A stretch of 64,000 nucleotides of DNA from Paenibacillus sp. FSL W8-0426 (GCF_037969725.1 NZ_CP150203.1:6067501-6131500), one strand, 5' to 3'; counted from the stretch's first letter, positions 1-7,682 are shown. The notes: a model not told the origin generated them from the sequence alone. A program made the numbers and translations.

Positions 1-75
1 CATTTCATCCAGCTCTTTGCGTAAAACATAGTCCAATTCCTTGCATTCCTTATCGTTAAACAGCATACCCAGCAT
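1..75 (-). CDS. Hypothetical protein, N-terminal fragment cut by window edge
   Basis: This is an open frame running off the left edge. It starts at an ATG at position 75 behind a good Shine-Dalgarno (AAGGAG about 7 nt upstream). Only 25 residues are visible, beginning MLGMLFNDKEC and rich in charged residues (DKECKELD, LRKELDEM). It lies downstream of, and on the same strand as, the SpoIIM-family gene. I do not recognise the family. The Shine-Dalgarno and clean start make it a likely real gene. Confidence 0.55.
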   Translation of the reverse strand, partial: MLGMLFNDKECKELDYVLRKELDEM

Positions 76-268
76 TAGAGTTCTCCTTTTTCAGCATATG
101 GATAGTTATGTCATCTCTCGCCTTTCCCGCAAACAAAGGCATTCTATTTGACAACGCGGCGTCAGCAGCGGTTGCCGTTCCTCACTGAAGATTTATTGTA
201 ACTGCTGGCACCCGTTTTATTGTTATGGTCAACTTTCTGAAAAATTATGAATGTAATTGCATACAAAT

Positions 269-886
269 TTATCCACGCACAATGCTATACGTAATCGTGC
301 TCTCTATAATGGCGGCAATAAATAACAGAATAACGATCCAACATGAAGCGGCTATCGTCGTACGCAGAAATTGTGCCCATTGCCGACCGGTCTGTTGACG
401 TTTCTGGCCGCCAAGCTGAATCAAACTACGCAGCGCCAATCCGCCAAATTTCAGCCCAAATGCGCAGGCAATAATAATTACAGGTATTTCGATAATGCCA
501 TGAGGCAGCAATCCTTTAACAACGATATCGAACAGACTTGCACCATTACTCGTCGTAACATTAACGAGAAATCCGATCACCATCCCATTAATCAGGAGAA
601 AAACCACTGGCAATATTCCAAAGAAAATACCGGCATATATGACCAGCACACTTTTAATGGCATTGTTGAAGAAAATGAACAAGAAGAAGTTCCACTGCAC
701 GTTGCCCCCTTGCTCCAATTGCTCACTGGCTTCGCGCAAGCCCCTGATCTGCCCCAATAATACATCTTCAAGCGCTCCCGTACTGATCCACCCAATACCG
801 ATTCCTGCGGCAAACAATATGAACGACCATACAATCGCGCTCCGAATGGAGCCCATACCTTCTAGAAAGGTGCTGAATTTAAACAT
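269..886 (-). CDS. SpoIIM-family (DUF95) integral membrane protein
   Basis: A 205-residue polytopic membrane protein. Hydrophobic segments lie near residues 16-35, 65-110, 120-150 and 178-200. The HGIIEIP motif near residue 129, inside a membrane segment, is the signature of the stage II sporulation protein M / DUF95 family. In Bacillus, SpoIIM is part of the DMP machine that remodels septal peptidoglycan and drives engulfment. Whether this copy is the true SpoIIM or a paralogue cannot be told from sequence alone. It is divergent from the sporulation deacetylase gene pdaB across a 134-nt spacer, which fits a sporulation role. Start ATG at 886 follows an AGGAGG. Confidence 0.8.
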   Translation of the reverse strand: MFKFSTFLEGMGSIRSAIVWSFILFAAGIGIGWISTGALEDVLLGQIRGLREASEQLEQGGNVQWNFFLFIFFNNAIKSVLVIYAGIFFGILPVVFLLINGMVIGFLVNVTTSNGASLFDIVVKGLLPHGIIEIPVIIIACAFGLKFGGLALRSLIQLGGQKRQQTGRQWAQFLRTTIAASCWIVILLFIAAIIESTITYSIVRG

Positions 887-967
887 GAATACCTCCTGCG
901 GATTCTATTTTTTTCGAATTTGTACGTAAACAACCTTCCGGCTTAAAGAATAACTGGGCGGTACGAG

Positions 968-975
968 CATACATT
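968..975 (+). promoter_or_regulatory. Possible sigma-E -10 element for pdaB
   Basis: CATACATT fits the sigma-E -10 consensus CATACAnT and lies 45 nt before pdaB. The corresponding -35 region (around 947-953, AGAATAA) is only a weak match, so this is tentative. Expression in the mother cell would suit a spore-cortex enzyme. Confidence 0.3.
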
Positions 976-1020
976 GAAAAGTAAACAAGCATTTCTTAGG
1001 GGAGAGGGGCGCTTAGCGAA

Positions 1021-1797
1021 ATGAACTCGTTCTATGTATTCAGCGGCAAAAAAATCAAACGGTATCTGATCGTGCTGGCTGCTGCCGTGTTTGCGATTGG
1101 AATCATCTATTTGGAAACCGGGGACGTTTCCGTATTTTCGGAGGACACGCCATCTGCTGTGTATAGTGTGCCCACCGAGAAAAAAGTAATCGCTCTTACC
1201 TTTGACATCAGTTGGGGCGATAAACGCACAGAACCGATCCTGAAAGTGCTCAAAGAGAACAACGTGCAGAAAGCAACCTTCTTTCTATCATCTCCTTGGA
1301 GCAAAACACATCCTGAAATCGTCAGTGCAATCAAAGATGCAGGGTACGAAATCGGCAGTCATGGCCACAAACACGACAACTACAGCAGAATGACGGAAGA
1401 AGAGATTCGCAAACAAATTATGACAGCTCACAGCATTTTAACCGATTTGACGGGAAAAGAACCAAACCTCCTGCGTCTGCCGAATGGCGATTTTGACAAA
1501 CGTGTGCTCCAGGTCGCGAGCAGTCTGAACTATCAGGTGGTGCAGTGGGATACGGATTCCCTCGACTGGAAGAATCCAGGTGCACAGACCATTGTGGACC
1601 GCGTTGTCAGCAAAGCCCACCCCGGAGACATCGTTCTACTTCATGCAAGCGATTCTTCCAAACAAACGCATGAAGCGCTTCCTGCCATTATCGCCAAACT
1701 GCGCCAACAAGGCTACGAGTTTGCCACCGTGTCCGAACTGCTGAACCATTCCAACGTAAAGGGATCTGAAGTTCGCGATCAAGCCATTTCTCAGTAA
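1021..1797 (+). CDS. pdaB: Sporulation polysaccharide deacetylase PdaB
   Basis: A 258-residue protein with an N-terminal membrane anchor (about residues 14-32) and one NodB-homology domain. All five NodB motifs are readable: TFD near residue 61 (catalytic Asp), SHGHKH near 114 (metal-binding His pair spaced HxxxH), RLPNG near 155, DTDSLDW near 180 and LLH near 207. The family removes acetyl groups from peptidoglycan amino sugars. B. subtilis PdaB (YbaN) is needed to maintain late spores. It sits in the conserved neighbourhood pdaB-kbaA-gerD-salA-cwlD, as in B. subtilis. The start is the ATG at 1021, preceded by a purine-rich GGGGAGAGGGG. Confidence 0.9.
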   Translation: MNSFYVFSGKKIKRYLIVLAAAVFAIGIIYLETGDVSVFSEDTPSAVYSVPTEKKVIALTFDISWGDKRTEPILKVLKENNVQKATFFLSSPWSKTHPEIVSAIKDAGYEIGSHGHKHDNYSRMTEEEIRKQIMTAHSILTDLTGKEPNLLRLPNGDFDKRVLQVASSLNYQVVQWDTDSLDWKNPGAQTIVDRVVSKAHPGDIVLLHASDSSKQTHEALPAIIAKLRQQGYEFATVSELLNHSNVKGSEVRDQAISQ

Positions 1798-1816
1798 CCG
1801 CCCGAAAGGCCAAACG

Positions 1817-1843
1817 AAAAGAGCTAACCCGGTTAGCTCTTTT
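1817..1843. terminator. Bidirectional terminator between convergent pdaB and kbaA
   Basis: A perfect 13-bp stem (AAAAGAGCTAACC paired with GGTTAGCTCTTTT) around a 1-nt centre. It has A/T tracts on both sides, so it can stop transcription from either direction. It lies 20 nt after pdaB and 32 nt after the kbaA stop codon. Confidence 0.85.
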
Positions 1844-1874
1844 GTCATGTATCCATATACGTTTATCGACTGCT

Positions 1875-2507
1875 TTATGCTTCAATTTTAGGACTTCTGC
1901 CTTTACTGCTTACCGGCTGAGCTAATCCCTGCCCCTCCACAAGTCTGTGCAGCAGCAGGATCTGGTATGCATTGCACAGAAGCAATGGAACGACAATAAA
2001 CACGGTGGCTGCATTAACATCGATGCGGAGTACGCCGATTGTTTCCACGATCGTTGCTGCAATCATGAAAAATAGCGTAGGCACCAGCGCGGAAATGTGG
2101 GTTTGCTTCACCTTTACGTAAGCGGTAACAATTGCCGCCGCCAAAATGATGATGCCGAGCACAACGTCCGACAATCTTTCTTGCCCCCCTGCGACAAACA
2201 ACCGCAAAAACATGACATCCAGCAGCGCAAATATGGTTAGCACAATTTGAATGATTTGCCAGGCACGTTTAGGGAAAACGCCTTTGCCCATGTAATTCAA
2301 GATCAGATAAGCGAAAAAACCCATTTGCGAATAAACGCTAATCATTACGCCCGAGCCGAGCAGTATGAGGAGATAAAGCAGAATATCGGCGAGACCATTC
2401 GTCCTCTCCCCGTTGAACAACATCATAGCAATACCGGTAAAGAGGGAACCAACTGCCCCAATCAGCAGGGCTGTCCAAAACAGAAACAACCATTTACGCA
2501 AATTCAA
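1875..2507 (-). CDS. kbaA: KinB-signalling pathway activation protein KbaA
   Basis: A 210-residue multi-spanning membrane protein with about six hydrophobic helices and no soluble domain. Its sequence (NLRKWLFLFWT at the start, YSQMGFFAYLILNYMG near residue 60) and its place between pdaB and gerD match KbaA. In B. subtilis KbaA is required for the KinB branch of the sporulation phosphorelay. It appears to start with TTG at 2507, since GGGGTGG lies 7 nt upstream and no nearby ATG has a Shine-Dalgarno. Confidence 0.85.
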   Translation of the reverse strand: MNLRKWLFLFWTALLIGAVGSLFTGIAMMLFNGERTNGLADILLYLLILLGSGVMISVYSQMGFFAYLILNYMGKGVFPKRAWQIIQIVLTIFALLDVMFLRLFVAGGQERLSDVVLGIIILAAAIVTAYVKVKQTHISALVPTLFFMIAATIVETIGVLRIDVNAATVFIVVPLLLCNAYQILLLHRLVEGQGLAQPVSSKGRSPKIEA

Positions 2508-2570
2508 ATGTTTTCCACCCCCCGATTGTTTATTTTACCAACCTTCACAGTAAAAAACCATCATCGGCCA

Positions 2571-2600
2571 ACATATTTCGAAGGCGCTTATCACATACTA
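2571..2600 (+). promoter_or_regulatory. Sigma-G-type promoter of gerD
   Basis: The -35 is ACATA at 2571-2575 and the -10 is CATACTA at 2594-2600, with an 18-nt spacer. The -10 is an exact match to the forespore sigma-G consensus. B. subtilis gerD is known to be sigma-G dependent, so sequence and expected regulation agree. Confidence 0.6.
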
Positions 2601-2633
2601 CATCCAGTATCTCATCAAGGAGGGATTATGCCT

Positions 2634-3380
2634 ATGAAACGGCCTTTATGGCAGCTTTGCGGCGTTATGCTGGGCCTCTCCGTCGCACTGGCGGGCTGTG
2701 GTTCAGATCAGAATTATTCGGCCCCCCAGGGCAGTTATAAAGAGATGAAAACAATGGTCGTCGATATTCTCAAAAGCGATGAAGGCAAAAAAGCCGTGGA
2801 GGAGGCCATAACTGGCCAAAGCTCTTCTGGGGCCGGGGGAACACAAGGTTCTGGCCAAGGCGGAGGAGGAACAGGGACGATCGGCATGAAAATGCTGATG
2901 CCTGCGCAATCCTCAGAGCAGATCCGCATCGCGGTGAAGGATACAATTACGGCTCCGGAGTACCAGAAGGAATTTGAAAAGATCATGACGGATCCGCAAT
3001 TTGCGGGAGAATTCGCCAAAGTGGTCAATGCGCAAAGCAAGCAGCTTCATATGCAGCTTATTAAAGACCCTACGTACCAAAAGTCGATCGAGGACATCAT
3101 GAAGTCCCCCGAGGTGTCCAAAATGTTCATGGACATGACGAAAACACCCGAATACCGTAAACAAACCATGACGGTTATGCAGGAAGTAATGCAAAATCCG
3201 CTTTTCCGCATGGAAGTGTTAACACTGCTCAAAAAGGTTGTGCAGGATGAGTTGCAGCCGAAAGTCGAAAGCGGCGGACAACAGAAGCAGGAAGGCCAAA
3301 GCGGCCAAGGTCAAGATAGCGGCGACGGCGGGAAAGATGGAGGCGGCGACGGTGGTGGCGGTGGCGGCCAAGGTTCATAA
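2634..3380 (+). CDS. gerD: Spore germination lipoprotein GerD
   Basis: A 248-residue lipoprotein. The signal peptide ends in lipobox LAGC near residue 20, giving a lipid-anchored Cys. The middle holds repeated alpha-helical blocks (EYQKEFEKIM, TYQKSIEDIM, EYRKQTMTVM). The C-terminal ~35 residues are almost pure Gly/Gln/Ser/Asp. In B. subtilis GerD clusters nutrient receptors into the germinosome at the inner spore membrane. Two in-frame ATGs occur (2628 and 2634). The second is chosen because AAGGAGG then sits 9-10 nt away, against about 3-4 nt for the first. A frame extends further upstream but has no ribosome site. Confidence 0.85.
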   Translation: MKRPLWQLCGVMLGLSVALAGCGSDQNYSAPQGSYKEMKTMVVDILKSDEGKKAVEEAITGQSSSGAGGTQGSGQGGGGTGTIGMKMLMPAQSSEQIRIAVKDTITAPEYQKEFEKIMTDPQFAGEFAKVVNAQSKQLHMQLIKDPTYQKSIEDIMKSPEVSKMFMDMTKTPEYRKQTMTVMQEVMQNPLFRMEVLTLLKKVVQDELQPKVESGGQQKQEGQSGQGQDSGDGGKDGGGDGGGGGGQGS

Positions 3381-3542
3381 GACAGCGAAACAAACGTTTA
3401 TAACAACGGGGCAGGACATCATCCACATATATTTTGTTATGAAAGACGTCGAACTCGGCTCGCTTTAATTGGGGTACGGATTGTAATGATCAGAAAGCAA
3501 TCGATCAGCCTGGGCTTTAGCGGAAATGCTGATTCAACAATA

Positions 3543-3578
3543 GCTCGCACCCTTCATGGATGCGAGCTTTCCTTTTTA
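3543..3578 (+). terminator. Terminator downstream of gerD
   Basis: GCTCGCA (3543-3549) pairs with TGCGAGC (3561-3567). The plus strand then continues into a T-rich tract. It separates the convergent gerD and salA and stops the gerD transcript. The minus direction lacks a clean U-run. Confidence 0.75.
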
Positions 3579-3582
3579 GTCT

Positions 3583-4683
3583 TCAGAACTCGTTATCGAT
3601 CAATTGGGCAACCTCATCATACAGAGCTCCAATACGCGTATCCGCCTTGAATACCGATGGCGAGAAATCCGGCTCTGAGACGTGGTTATCCGGTGAGCCA
3701 AGCGGAATCTGGGCAAGCAGTTTGGTGTGCAGGCTTTCAGCAAGCTGTCCGCCCCCGCCACGACCGAATATGTATTCTTTTTCACCGCATTTGCCGCACT
3801 CGTGGTAAGCCATATTCTCCACAACGCCGAGCAGTTCGTGATTGGTCTGAATCGCCATCGCTCCCGCACGGGCTGCTACAAATGCAGCGGTGGCATGAGG
3901 CGTCGTGACGATGATTTCTTTGCTCTGCGGCAGCATCTGATGAACGTCCAGAGCCACGTCGCCGGTTCCAGGCGGCAGGTCCAGCAACATATAATCCAGT
4001 TCTCCCCAATTCACGTCGGTAAAGAACTGCCGTAACATGCGTCCAAGCATGGGACCCCGCCAAATTACAGGATTGTTCTCCCGGATGAAAAATCCCATGG
4101 ACATCACTTTGACGCCAAACCGTTCAACAGGCTGGATGACGCCATCCTCCACGACAGGGTATTCCTCGATGCCCATCATGTCCGGCACACTGAAACCGTA
4201 GATATCCGCATCGATCACCCCTACCTTCTTGCCTTGCCGTGCAAGCGCTGTCGCCAAATTCACCGTAACGGTTGATTTCCCCACGCCACCCTTGCCGCTT
4301 GCAATTGCAATGAAGCGTACTCCGGATTCCGGGTCAAGCAATTCATGGCCGTCAAGTCCGGCTGCATGGCCTTTTACAAGGACTTCATCCTCCTCTTCCG
4401 GTATAGAAGATTCCCCCAATACCTTATCCCGTTCGTGCTCGGATGCCGCACGGAGCCGGATATGTACATCCTCGATCCCATGCTGCAATAAAATGGCTTG
4501 TACAGCATCACGAAGAGTTTCTGTGTCCTCCGGCTTATTGTCCAGCGTTACGATGGTGAGGGACACATGATGTTCCTTTACCATGACATCTCGAATCCAT
4601 TGCAGCTCCGTCAAACTAACGCCCAGTTGTGGCTCTTGCAAAGGCTGCAATAGTTCAAGGATCTGTTCCTTTGATAACATCAT
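3583..4683 (-). CDS. salA: Mrp/NBP35-family P-loop ATPase (SalA/ApbC)
   Basis: 366 residues. The N-terminal ~90 residues form a MIP18/DUF59-like domain. The rest is a deviant-Walker ATPase of the MinD/Mrp class, with SGKGGVGKST near residue 130 and DADIYGFSVP near 157. There is a CxxC (CGKCG) near 297, typical of Fe-S carrier Mrp proteins. In B. subtilis the gene at this position is salA (ybaL), reported to derepress exoprotease genes by controlling scoC; Mrp homologues elsewhere deliver Fe-S clusters. The start is the ATG at 4683, with GAGGTG 7 nt upstream. It lies 80 nt downstream of cwlD on the same strand. Confidence 0.9.
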   Translation of the reverse strand: MMLSKEQILELLQPLQEPQLGVSLTELQWIRDVMVKEHHVSLTIVTLDNKPEDTETLRDAVQAILLQHGIEDVHIRLRAASEHERDKVLGESSIPEEEDEVLVKGHAAGLDGHELLDPESGVRFIAIASGKGGVGKSTVTVNLATALARQGKKVGVIDADIYGFSVPDMMGIEEYPVVEDGVIQPVERFGVKVMSMGFFIRENNPVIWRGPMLGRMLRQFFTDVNWGELDYMLLDLPPGTGDVALDVHQMLPQSKEIIVTTPHATAAFVAARAGAMAIQTNHELLGVVENMAYHECGKCGEKEYIFGRGGGGQLAESLHTKLLAQIPLGSPDNHVSEPDFSPSVFKADTRIGALYDEVAQLIDNEF

Positions 4684-4763
4684 CAGACAGCACCTCAGCT
4701 TTATCTATTGGCATGTATTTAAATATGCTGCCTTAATTATACCACTCTCATTCTCGCCTGTGG

Positions 4764-5519
4764 CTACCTTTTGGGCCTTTCCCCGGACGAGTACCGCAAG
4801 ATGCCATTATAGATGGATGCGGCGACCTTCCGCTGATAGTTCTCATCCGCAAGCAGTCGTGCTTCCTCAGGGTGCGACAAGAAACCAACCTCTACCAGGG
4901 CGGAAGGAATTTTCAGTGCCTGCAAAAGATACACCGTATTCACCGTTTTGGCGATCCGGTCGGTGTTTTCGAGATTGCGAATAATCTCGGACTGCAACAG
5001 ATTGGCCAATGCTTCATTGTCAGGGTGGTTAGGTGTATAGAACACCTGCGCCCCGCTCCACCGGTTGGAAGGAACGCTGTTCATATGAATGCTGATAAAG
5101 AGGTCTGCCTGCTTATCCTCAATCCGTCTAACCCTCTGCTTGAGGTCCTCCGTTTTACGTTTGGAGTATCCCTTGGTGTCCGGGGAAGCCAAGTCCTGAT
5201 CAATCTCCCTGGTCATGACTACCAACGCGCCAGCTTGCTGCAAGTAGTCACGAACATACAGGGCGATGGACAGGTTAATATCTTTCTCGATGACCCCCTG
5301 CTTGCTTACGGCCCCTCCATCCGGTCCTCCATGTCCTGCATCAATGGCAATGACTTTGCCGGCCAAAGGCAAGCTCCAGTATCCCGACGTTTTGGCAGAA
5401 GGGAGTTCATAAGAGACTACCGCTACAAACATGGCAAGAAGGCACAGACTGAATAAGAGCCGTTTGACCGTGCGTAAACGAATCCACAATACGAAATGTT
5501 TACCCACCTTTTTACGCAT
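4764..5519 (-). CDS. cwlD: N-acetylmuramoyl-L-alanine amidase CwlD
   Basis: A 251-residue amidase_3 zinc hydrolase with an N-terminal membrane segment (about residues 19-37). Zinc-ligand motifs are visible: DAGHGG near residue 63, the catalytic E in GVIEKD near 78, SIHMNS near 144 and a late E in ALVEVGFLSH. In spore formers CwlD makes muramic-delta-lactam in the cortex together with PdaA, so that germination enzymes recognise it. The start is the ATG at 5519: GAGGTGG lies 8-9 nt upstream. A frame-extending GTG at 5531 is itself part of that Shine-Dalgarno. The ribosome site is buried in a 17-bp hairpin, described separately. Confidence 0.92.
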   Translation of the reverse strand: MRKKVGKHFVLWIRLRTVKRLLFSLCLLAMFVAVVSYELPSAKTSGYWSLPLAGKVIAIDAGHGGPDGGAVSKQGVIEKDINLSIALYVRDYLQQAGALVVMTREIDQDLASPDTKGYSKRKTEDLKQRVRRIEDKQADLFISIHMNSVPSNRWSGAQVFYTPNHPDNEALANLLQSEIIRNLENTDRIAKTVNTVYLLQALKIPSALVEVGFLSHPEEARLLADENYQRKVAASIYNGILRYSSGERPKR

Positions 5520-5521
5520 AC

Positions 5522-5577
5522 AAAAAACCACCTCGTCCCATATAAATGACTCTAATCATCTATATGGGACGAGGTGG
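5522..5577 (-). promoter_or_regulatory. 17-bp hairpin plus U-run overlapping the cwlD ribosome site
   Basis: In cwlD mRNA sense, a perfect 17-bp stem (arms at 5561-5577 and 5528-5544) with a 16-nt loop is followed at once by six U and then, after two more bases, the cwlD ATG. The 3' arm contains the whole Shine-Dalgarno GAGGTGG. The structure therefore looks like an intrinsic terminator for read-through transcription and would also block cwlD translation on any transcript that includes both arms. Confidence 0.8.
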
Positions 5578-5587
5578 ACAAATATAC
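5559..5587 (-). promoter_or_regulatory. Sigma-E-like promoter for cwlD inside the hairpin
   Basis: In minus sense, GTATATT (5581-5587; consensus KMATATT) and CATATAGA (5559-5566; consensus CATACAnT) are separated by 14 nt, the correct sigma-E spacing. The -10 covers the loop edge and part of the 5' arm. Transcription should start near 5552, within the loop, so the transcript would lack the 5' arm and keep the cwlD ribosome site free. Sigma-E control of cwlD is known in B. subtilis; the promoter call here is by eye. Confidence 0.45.
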
Positions 5588-5596
5588 CCCTGAGCG

Positions 5597-5985
5597 CTAG
5601 ACGCTTACTTGGTCCGTCATTTCTTCGATCAGGATCTTGGCGACCTCAGAACACGTAATTCCAGTGGAGGGCACTCTCCGTTACGGAGCAAACCACGCAC
5701 TTTTGTGCCAGACAGCGTCAGATGCTGTGATTTGTCGTGCGGGCACGTTTTGCTCGATGCCATGTTGCTGCATTTGGTGCAAAAGAAGCTATGTCAAGAA
5801 CAATGGCGTAATGCCCAATTCTTCAGCCGTAAAGTTCGAGAAAATCTCTTGTGCTTCATACGTGCCGTAGTAGTCGCCTACACCTTCATGGTCAGTTTCT
5901 CGCTGTCCCGCAGCAATTGTTCACGTTCTTCTCCTTGTGCGACACGCTGTACCAGCGTACCTCCATGAGGCAGAATCGTAGTTAT
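5597..5985 (-). pseudogene. sat: Decayed ATP sulfurylase (sat) with internal deletion
   Basis: Reading minus, the N-terminus of Sat is recognisable (TTILPHGGTLVQRVAQGEER, then [10 protein letters not shown]). It jumps directly, near 5888-5896, into the C-terminal region ([20 protein letters not shown]). Roughly 270 codons are missing, and the junction changes frame. Further on, [20 protein letters not shown] and [17 protein letters not shown] are clear Sat C-terminal sequence. Comparison with the family implies a 2-nt loss near 5791-5797 and a 1-nt loss near 5654-5660. The final stretch [11 protein letters not shown] ends at TAG 5599-5597. The expected start ATG is ATA at 5985-5983. The remnant lies 27 nt after cysH, consistent with a former cysH-sat operon. 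Confidence 0.88.
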
Positions 5986-6012
5986 CTTGTCAGCTCGCTG
6001 TATAGAATATGG

Positions 6013-6705
6013 TTATTTGTGCAGCCCGCACTCTGTTTTCTCGTTTCCGGACCAGCGGCCCGCACGTGGATCTTCGCCAGGCATGACCTGACGGGTGCAA
6101 TGTTCGCAGCCGATGCTTGGATAGTTCTGATCATGAAGCGGATTGTAAATGACATTGTTCGCACGGATGTATTCCCAGACATCATCGGAAGTCCAATGGG
6201 CAATCGGATTGAATTTCATCAGCCCGAATTTCAAATCGTATTCTACCTTCTTCGCATTGGCGCGTGTAGGTGCCTGGTCCCGTCGAATTCCTGTAATCCA
6301 TGCATCGTACTGGGACAAAATCCGAGTCAGCGGTTCTACTTTACGGATGTTGCAGCACGCATTCGGGTCAGATTTCCATAACTCATCCCCATGCTGTGCA
6401 GCTTGTTCCTCTGGCGTAATTTTAGGGGAAACACGAACAAAGTCAAGATTATACCGCTCTTTCAGTTTATCGCGAGTCTCATACGTTTCCTTAAAGTGAA
6501 AATCGGTATCTAAATAAAAAATGTCCGTAGACGGGCTGATCTTTTGCAGCATGTCTACAAGCACAACATCTTCTGCACCGAAGCTGCATGCAAACGTAAT
6601 GTTCGGAAATGTCTCGATCGCGTAACGAATTATATCCTCGGGACTTGCGTTCTCCAACTCCTCGGCCTTCGTGCGCGCAAGCTCTTCCTTTTCGAACAAA
6701 TTCAT
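6013..6705 (-). CDS. cysH: Phosphoadenylyl/adenylyl-sulfate reductase CysH
   Basis: 230 residues, PAPS-reductase fold. Visible: SFGAEDVVLVDML (substrate P-loop) near residue 37, the Cys pair NACCNIRKV near 120, and the later CEHC (near 203) and final ECGLHK. A CC plus CxxC arrangement binds a 4Fe-4S cluster, as in adenylylsulfate (APS) reductases and Bacillus CysH, and the terminal Cys is the catalytic thiol. It reduces activated sulfate to sulfite for cysteine synthesis. The start is the ATG at 6705 with GGGGGA 9 nt upstream; the longer frame lacks a ribosome site. The gene looks intact although the adjacent sat is destroyed. Confidence 0.93.
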   Translation of the reverse strand: MNLFEKEELARTKAEELENASPEDIIRYAIETFPNITFACSFGAEDVVLVDMLQKISPSTDIFYLDTDFHFKETYETRDKLKERYNLDFVRVSPKITPEEQAAQHGDELWKSDPNACCNIRKVEPLTRILSQYDAWITGIRRDQAPTRANAKKVEYDLKFGLMKFNPIAHWTSDDVWEYIRANNVIYNPLHDQNYPSIGCEHCTRQVMPGEDPRAGRWSGNEKTECGLHK

Positions 6706-6770
6706 GATTGAATATCCCCCAATCTGCTTTTCAAAAAACATAAAACCGACTAAACAAATATGAATTATAC

Positions 6771-6800
6771 ATAGTATAAATCTTTCATTGGCATTGTCAA
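6771..6800 (-). promoter_or_regulatory. Sigma-A promoter of cysH with operator-like palindrome
   Basis: TTGACA at 6800-6795 and TACTAT at 6776-6771 lie 18 nt apart (or TATACT with 16 nt). A 15-nt palindrome, GGCATTGTCAATGCC, at 6790-6804 covers the -35 element, suggesting a repressor site. About 65 nt separate the -10 from the cysH start. Confidence 0.65.
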
Positions 6801-6831
6801 TGCCTGACATTTGGCAAAAATGGCCCTCCAA

Positions 6832-7224
6832 CGCCTGTTAAGGGCTGTTATTTTTATTCACTTCAGCTGCAGCTTTCATCAGTTTTACATTGCCAGCGAA
6901 AAAAAGTGCAAACGCAGGTCCTGACTAAAGGGAGCGCATTTCGAACAGCTGCATTCAAAGGCGTTGCTGGAGCAAGGCTTTACGAATTGTTCATCATACA
7001 TCCTTTCAGACTAAAACGTTCCACGCTTCATATCAGATCGAAATTAAGGGAATAAAATGCAAGCCTGAAATGTCCTGTATTCTGTCGTTATCTCTAAGTA
7101 ATGCTGATGAAATCCATAAGAAATCCTGATGACTTTCATCCATTATGAATTTAACGGCAGTTAAATCATGGTTGCAGCCCCTTTCCCTTCATCCATTCAT
7201 TAAATCTGTGCCTTCCTTTGAAAG
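6832..7224. other. 393-nt intergenic stretch without recognisable gene
   Basis: Lies between the rpsI terminator and the cysH promoter. I see no open frame with a ribosome site on either strand and no known RNA motif (SAM riboswitch and T-box conserved boxes are absent). One short inverted repeat, TTTAAC-GGCA-GTTAAA, sits at 7150-7165. Confidence 0.6.
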
Positions 7225-7225
7225 A

Positions 7226-7255
7226 TAAAAAAAACCTCTGGCCATAGGCCAAAGG
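7226..7255 (-). terminator. Terminator of rplM-rpsI
   Basis: In minus sense, CCTTTGGCC pairs with GGCCAGAGG (9 bp, one G-U) over a 3-nt loop, followed by a run of eight or more T. It lies 16 nt after the rpsI stop codon. Confidence 0.9.
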
Positions 7256-7270
7256 CTTTTGTCGTACAAA

Positions 7271-7663
7271 TTAACGTTTGGAGAACTGAGGAGCGCGACG
7301 AGCCGCTTTGAGACCGTATTTTTTACGTTCTTTCATGCGTGGGTCACGAGTCAGGAATCCAGCTTTTTTCAGGGATGCACGGTACTCCGGATCTGCTTTC
7401 AGCAAAGCACGGGAGATCCCGTGACGGATTGCACCGGCTTGACCGGAGATTCCGCCGCCATGAGCGATAACCAGAACATCGTAGTTGTTCAATGTTTCAG
7501 TCAAAGTCAGTGGTTGTTTTACGATCAGTTTAAGAGTTTCCAAACCGAAGTATTCATTGATATCACGTTTATTGATGACAATGCGTCCTTCACCCGGTAC
7601 GAGACGAACACGAGCTACCGAATGTTTACGACGACCTGTCCCATAGTATTGTACTTGTGCCAT
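7271..7663 (-). CDS. rpsI: 30S ribosomal protein S9
   Basis: 130 residues, normal length. It shows the family signature [19 protein letters not shown] near residues 68-86 and the basic tail ending QFSKR, which reaches toward the P-site tRNA. It is paired with rplM 19 nt upstream. Start ATG 7663 behind AAGGAGGA. Confidence 0.98.
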   Translation of the reverse strand: MAQVQYYGTGRRKHSVARVRLVPGEGRIVINKRDINEYFGLETLKLIVKQPLTLTETLNNYDVLVIAHGGGISGQAGAIRHGISRALLKADPEYRASLKKAGFLTRDPRMKERKKYGLKAARRAPQFSKR

Positions 7664-7682
7664 GAAACTGTCCTCCTTTTAA

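Noticed and set aside
2247..2633. N-terminal extension of the gerD frame by about 127 codons
   Set aside because: It overlaps kbaA on the other strand, has no ribosome site, and would bury the lipoprotein signal peptide.
6706..6831. Longer N-terminus for cysH
   Set aside because: It covers the promoter -10 and -35, and the ATG at 6705 has a good Shine-Dalgarno.
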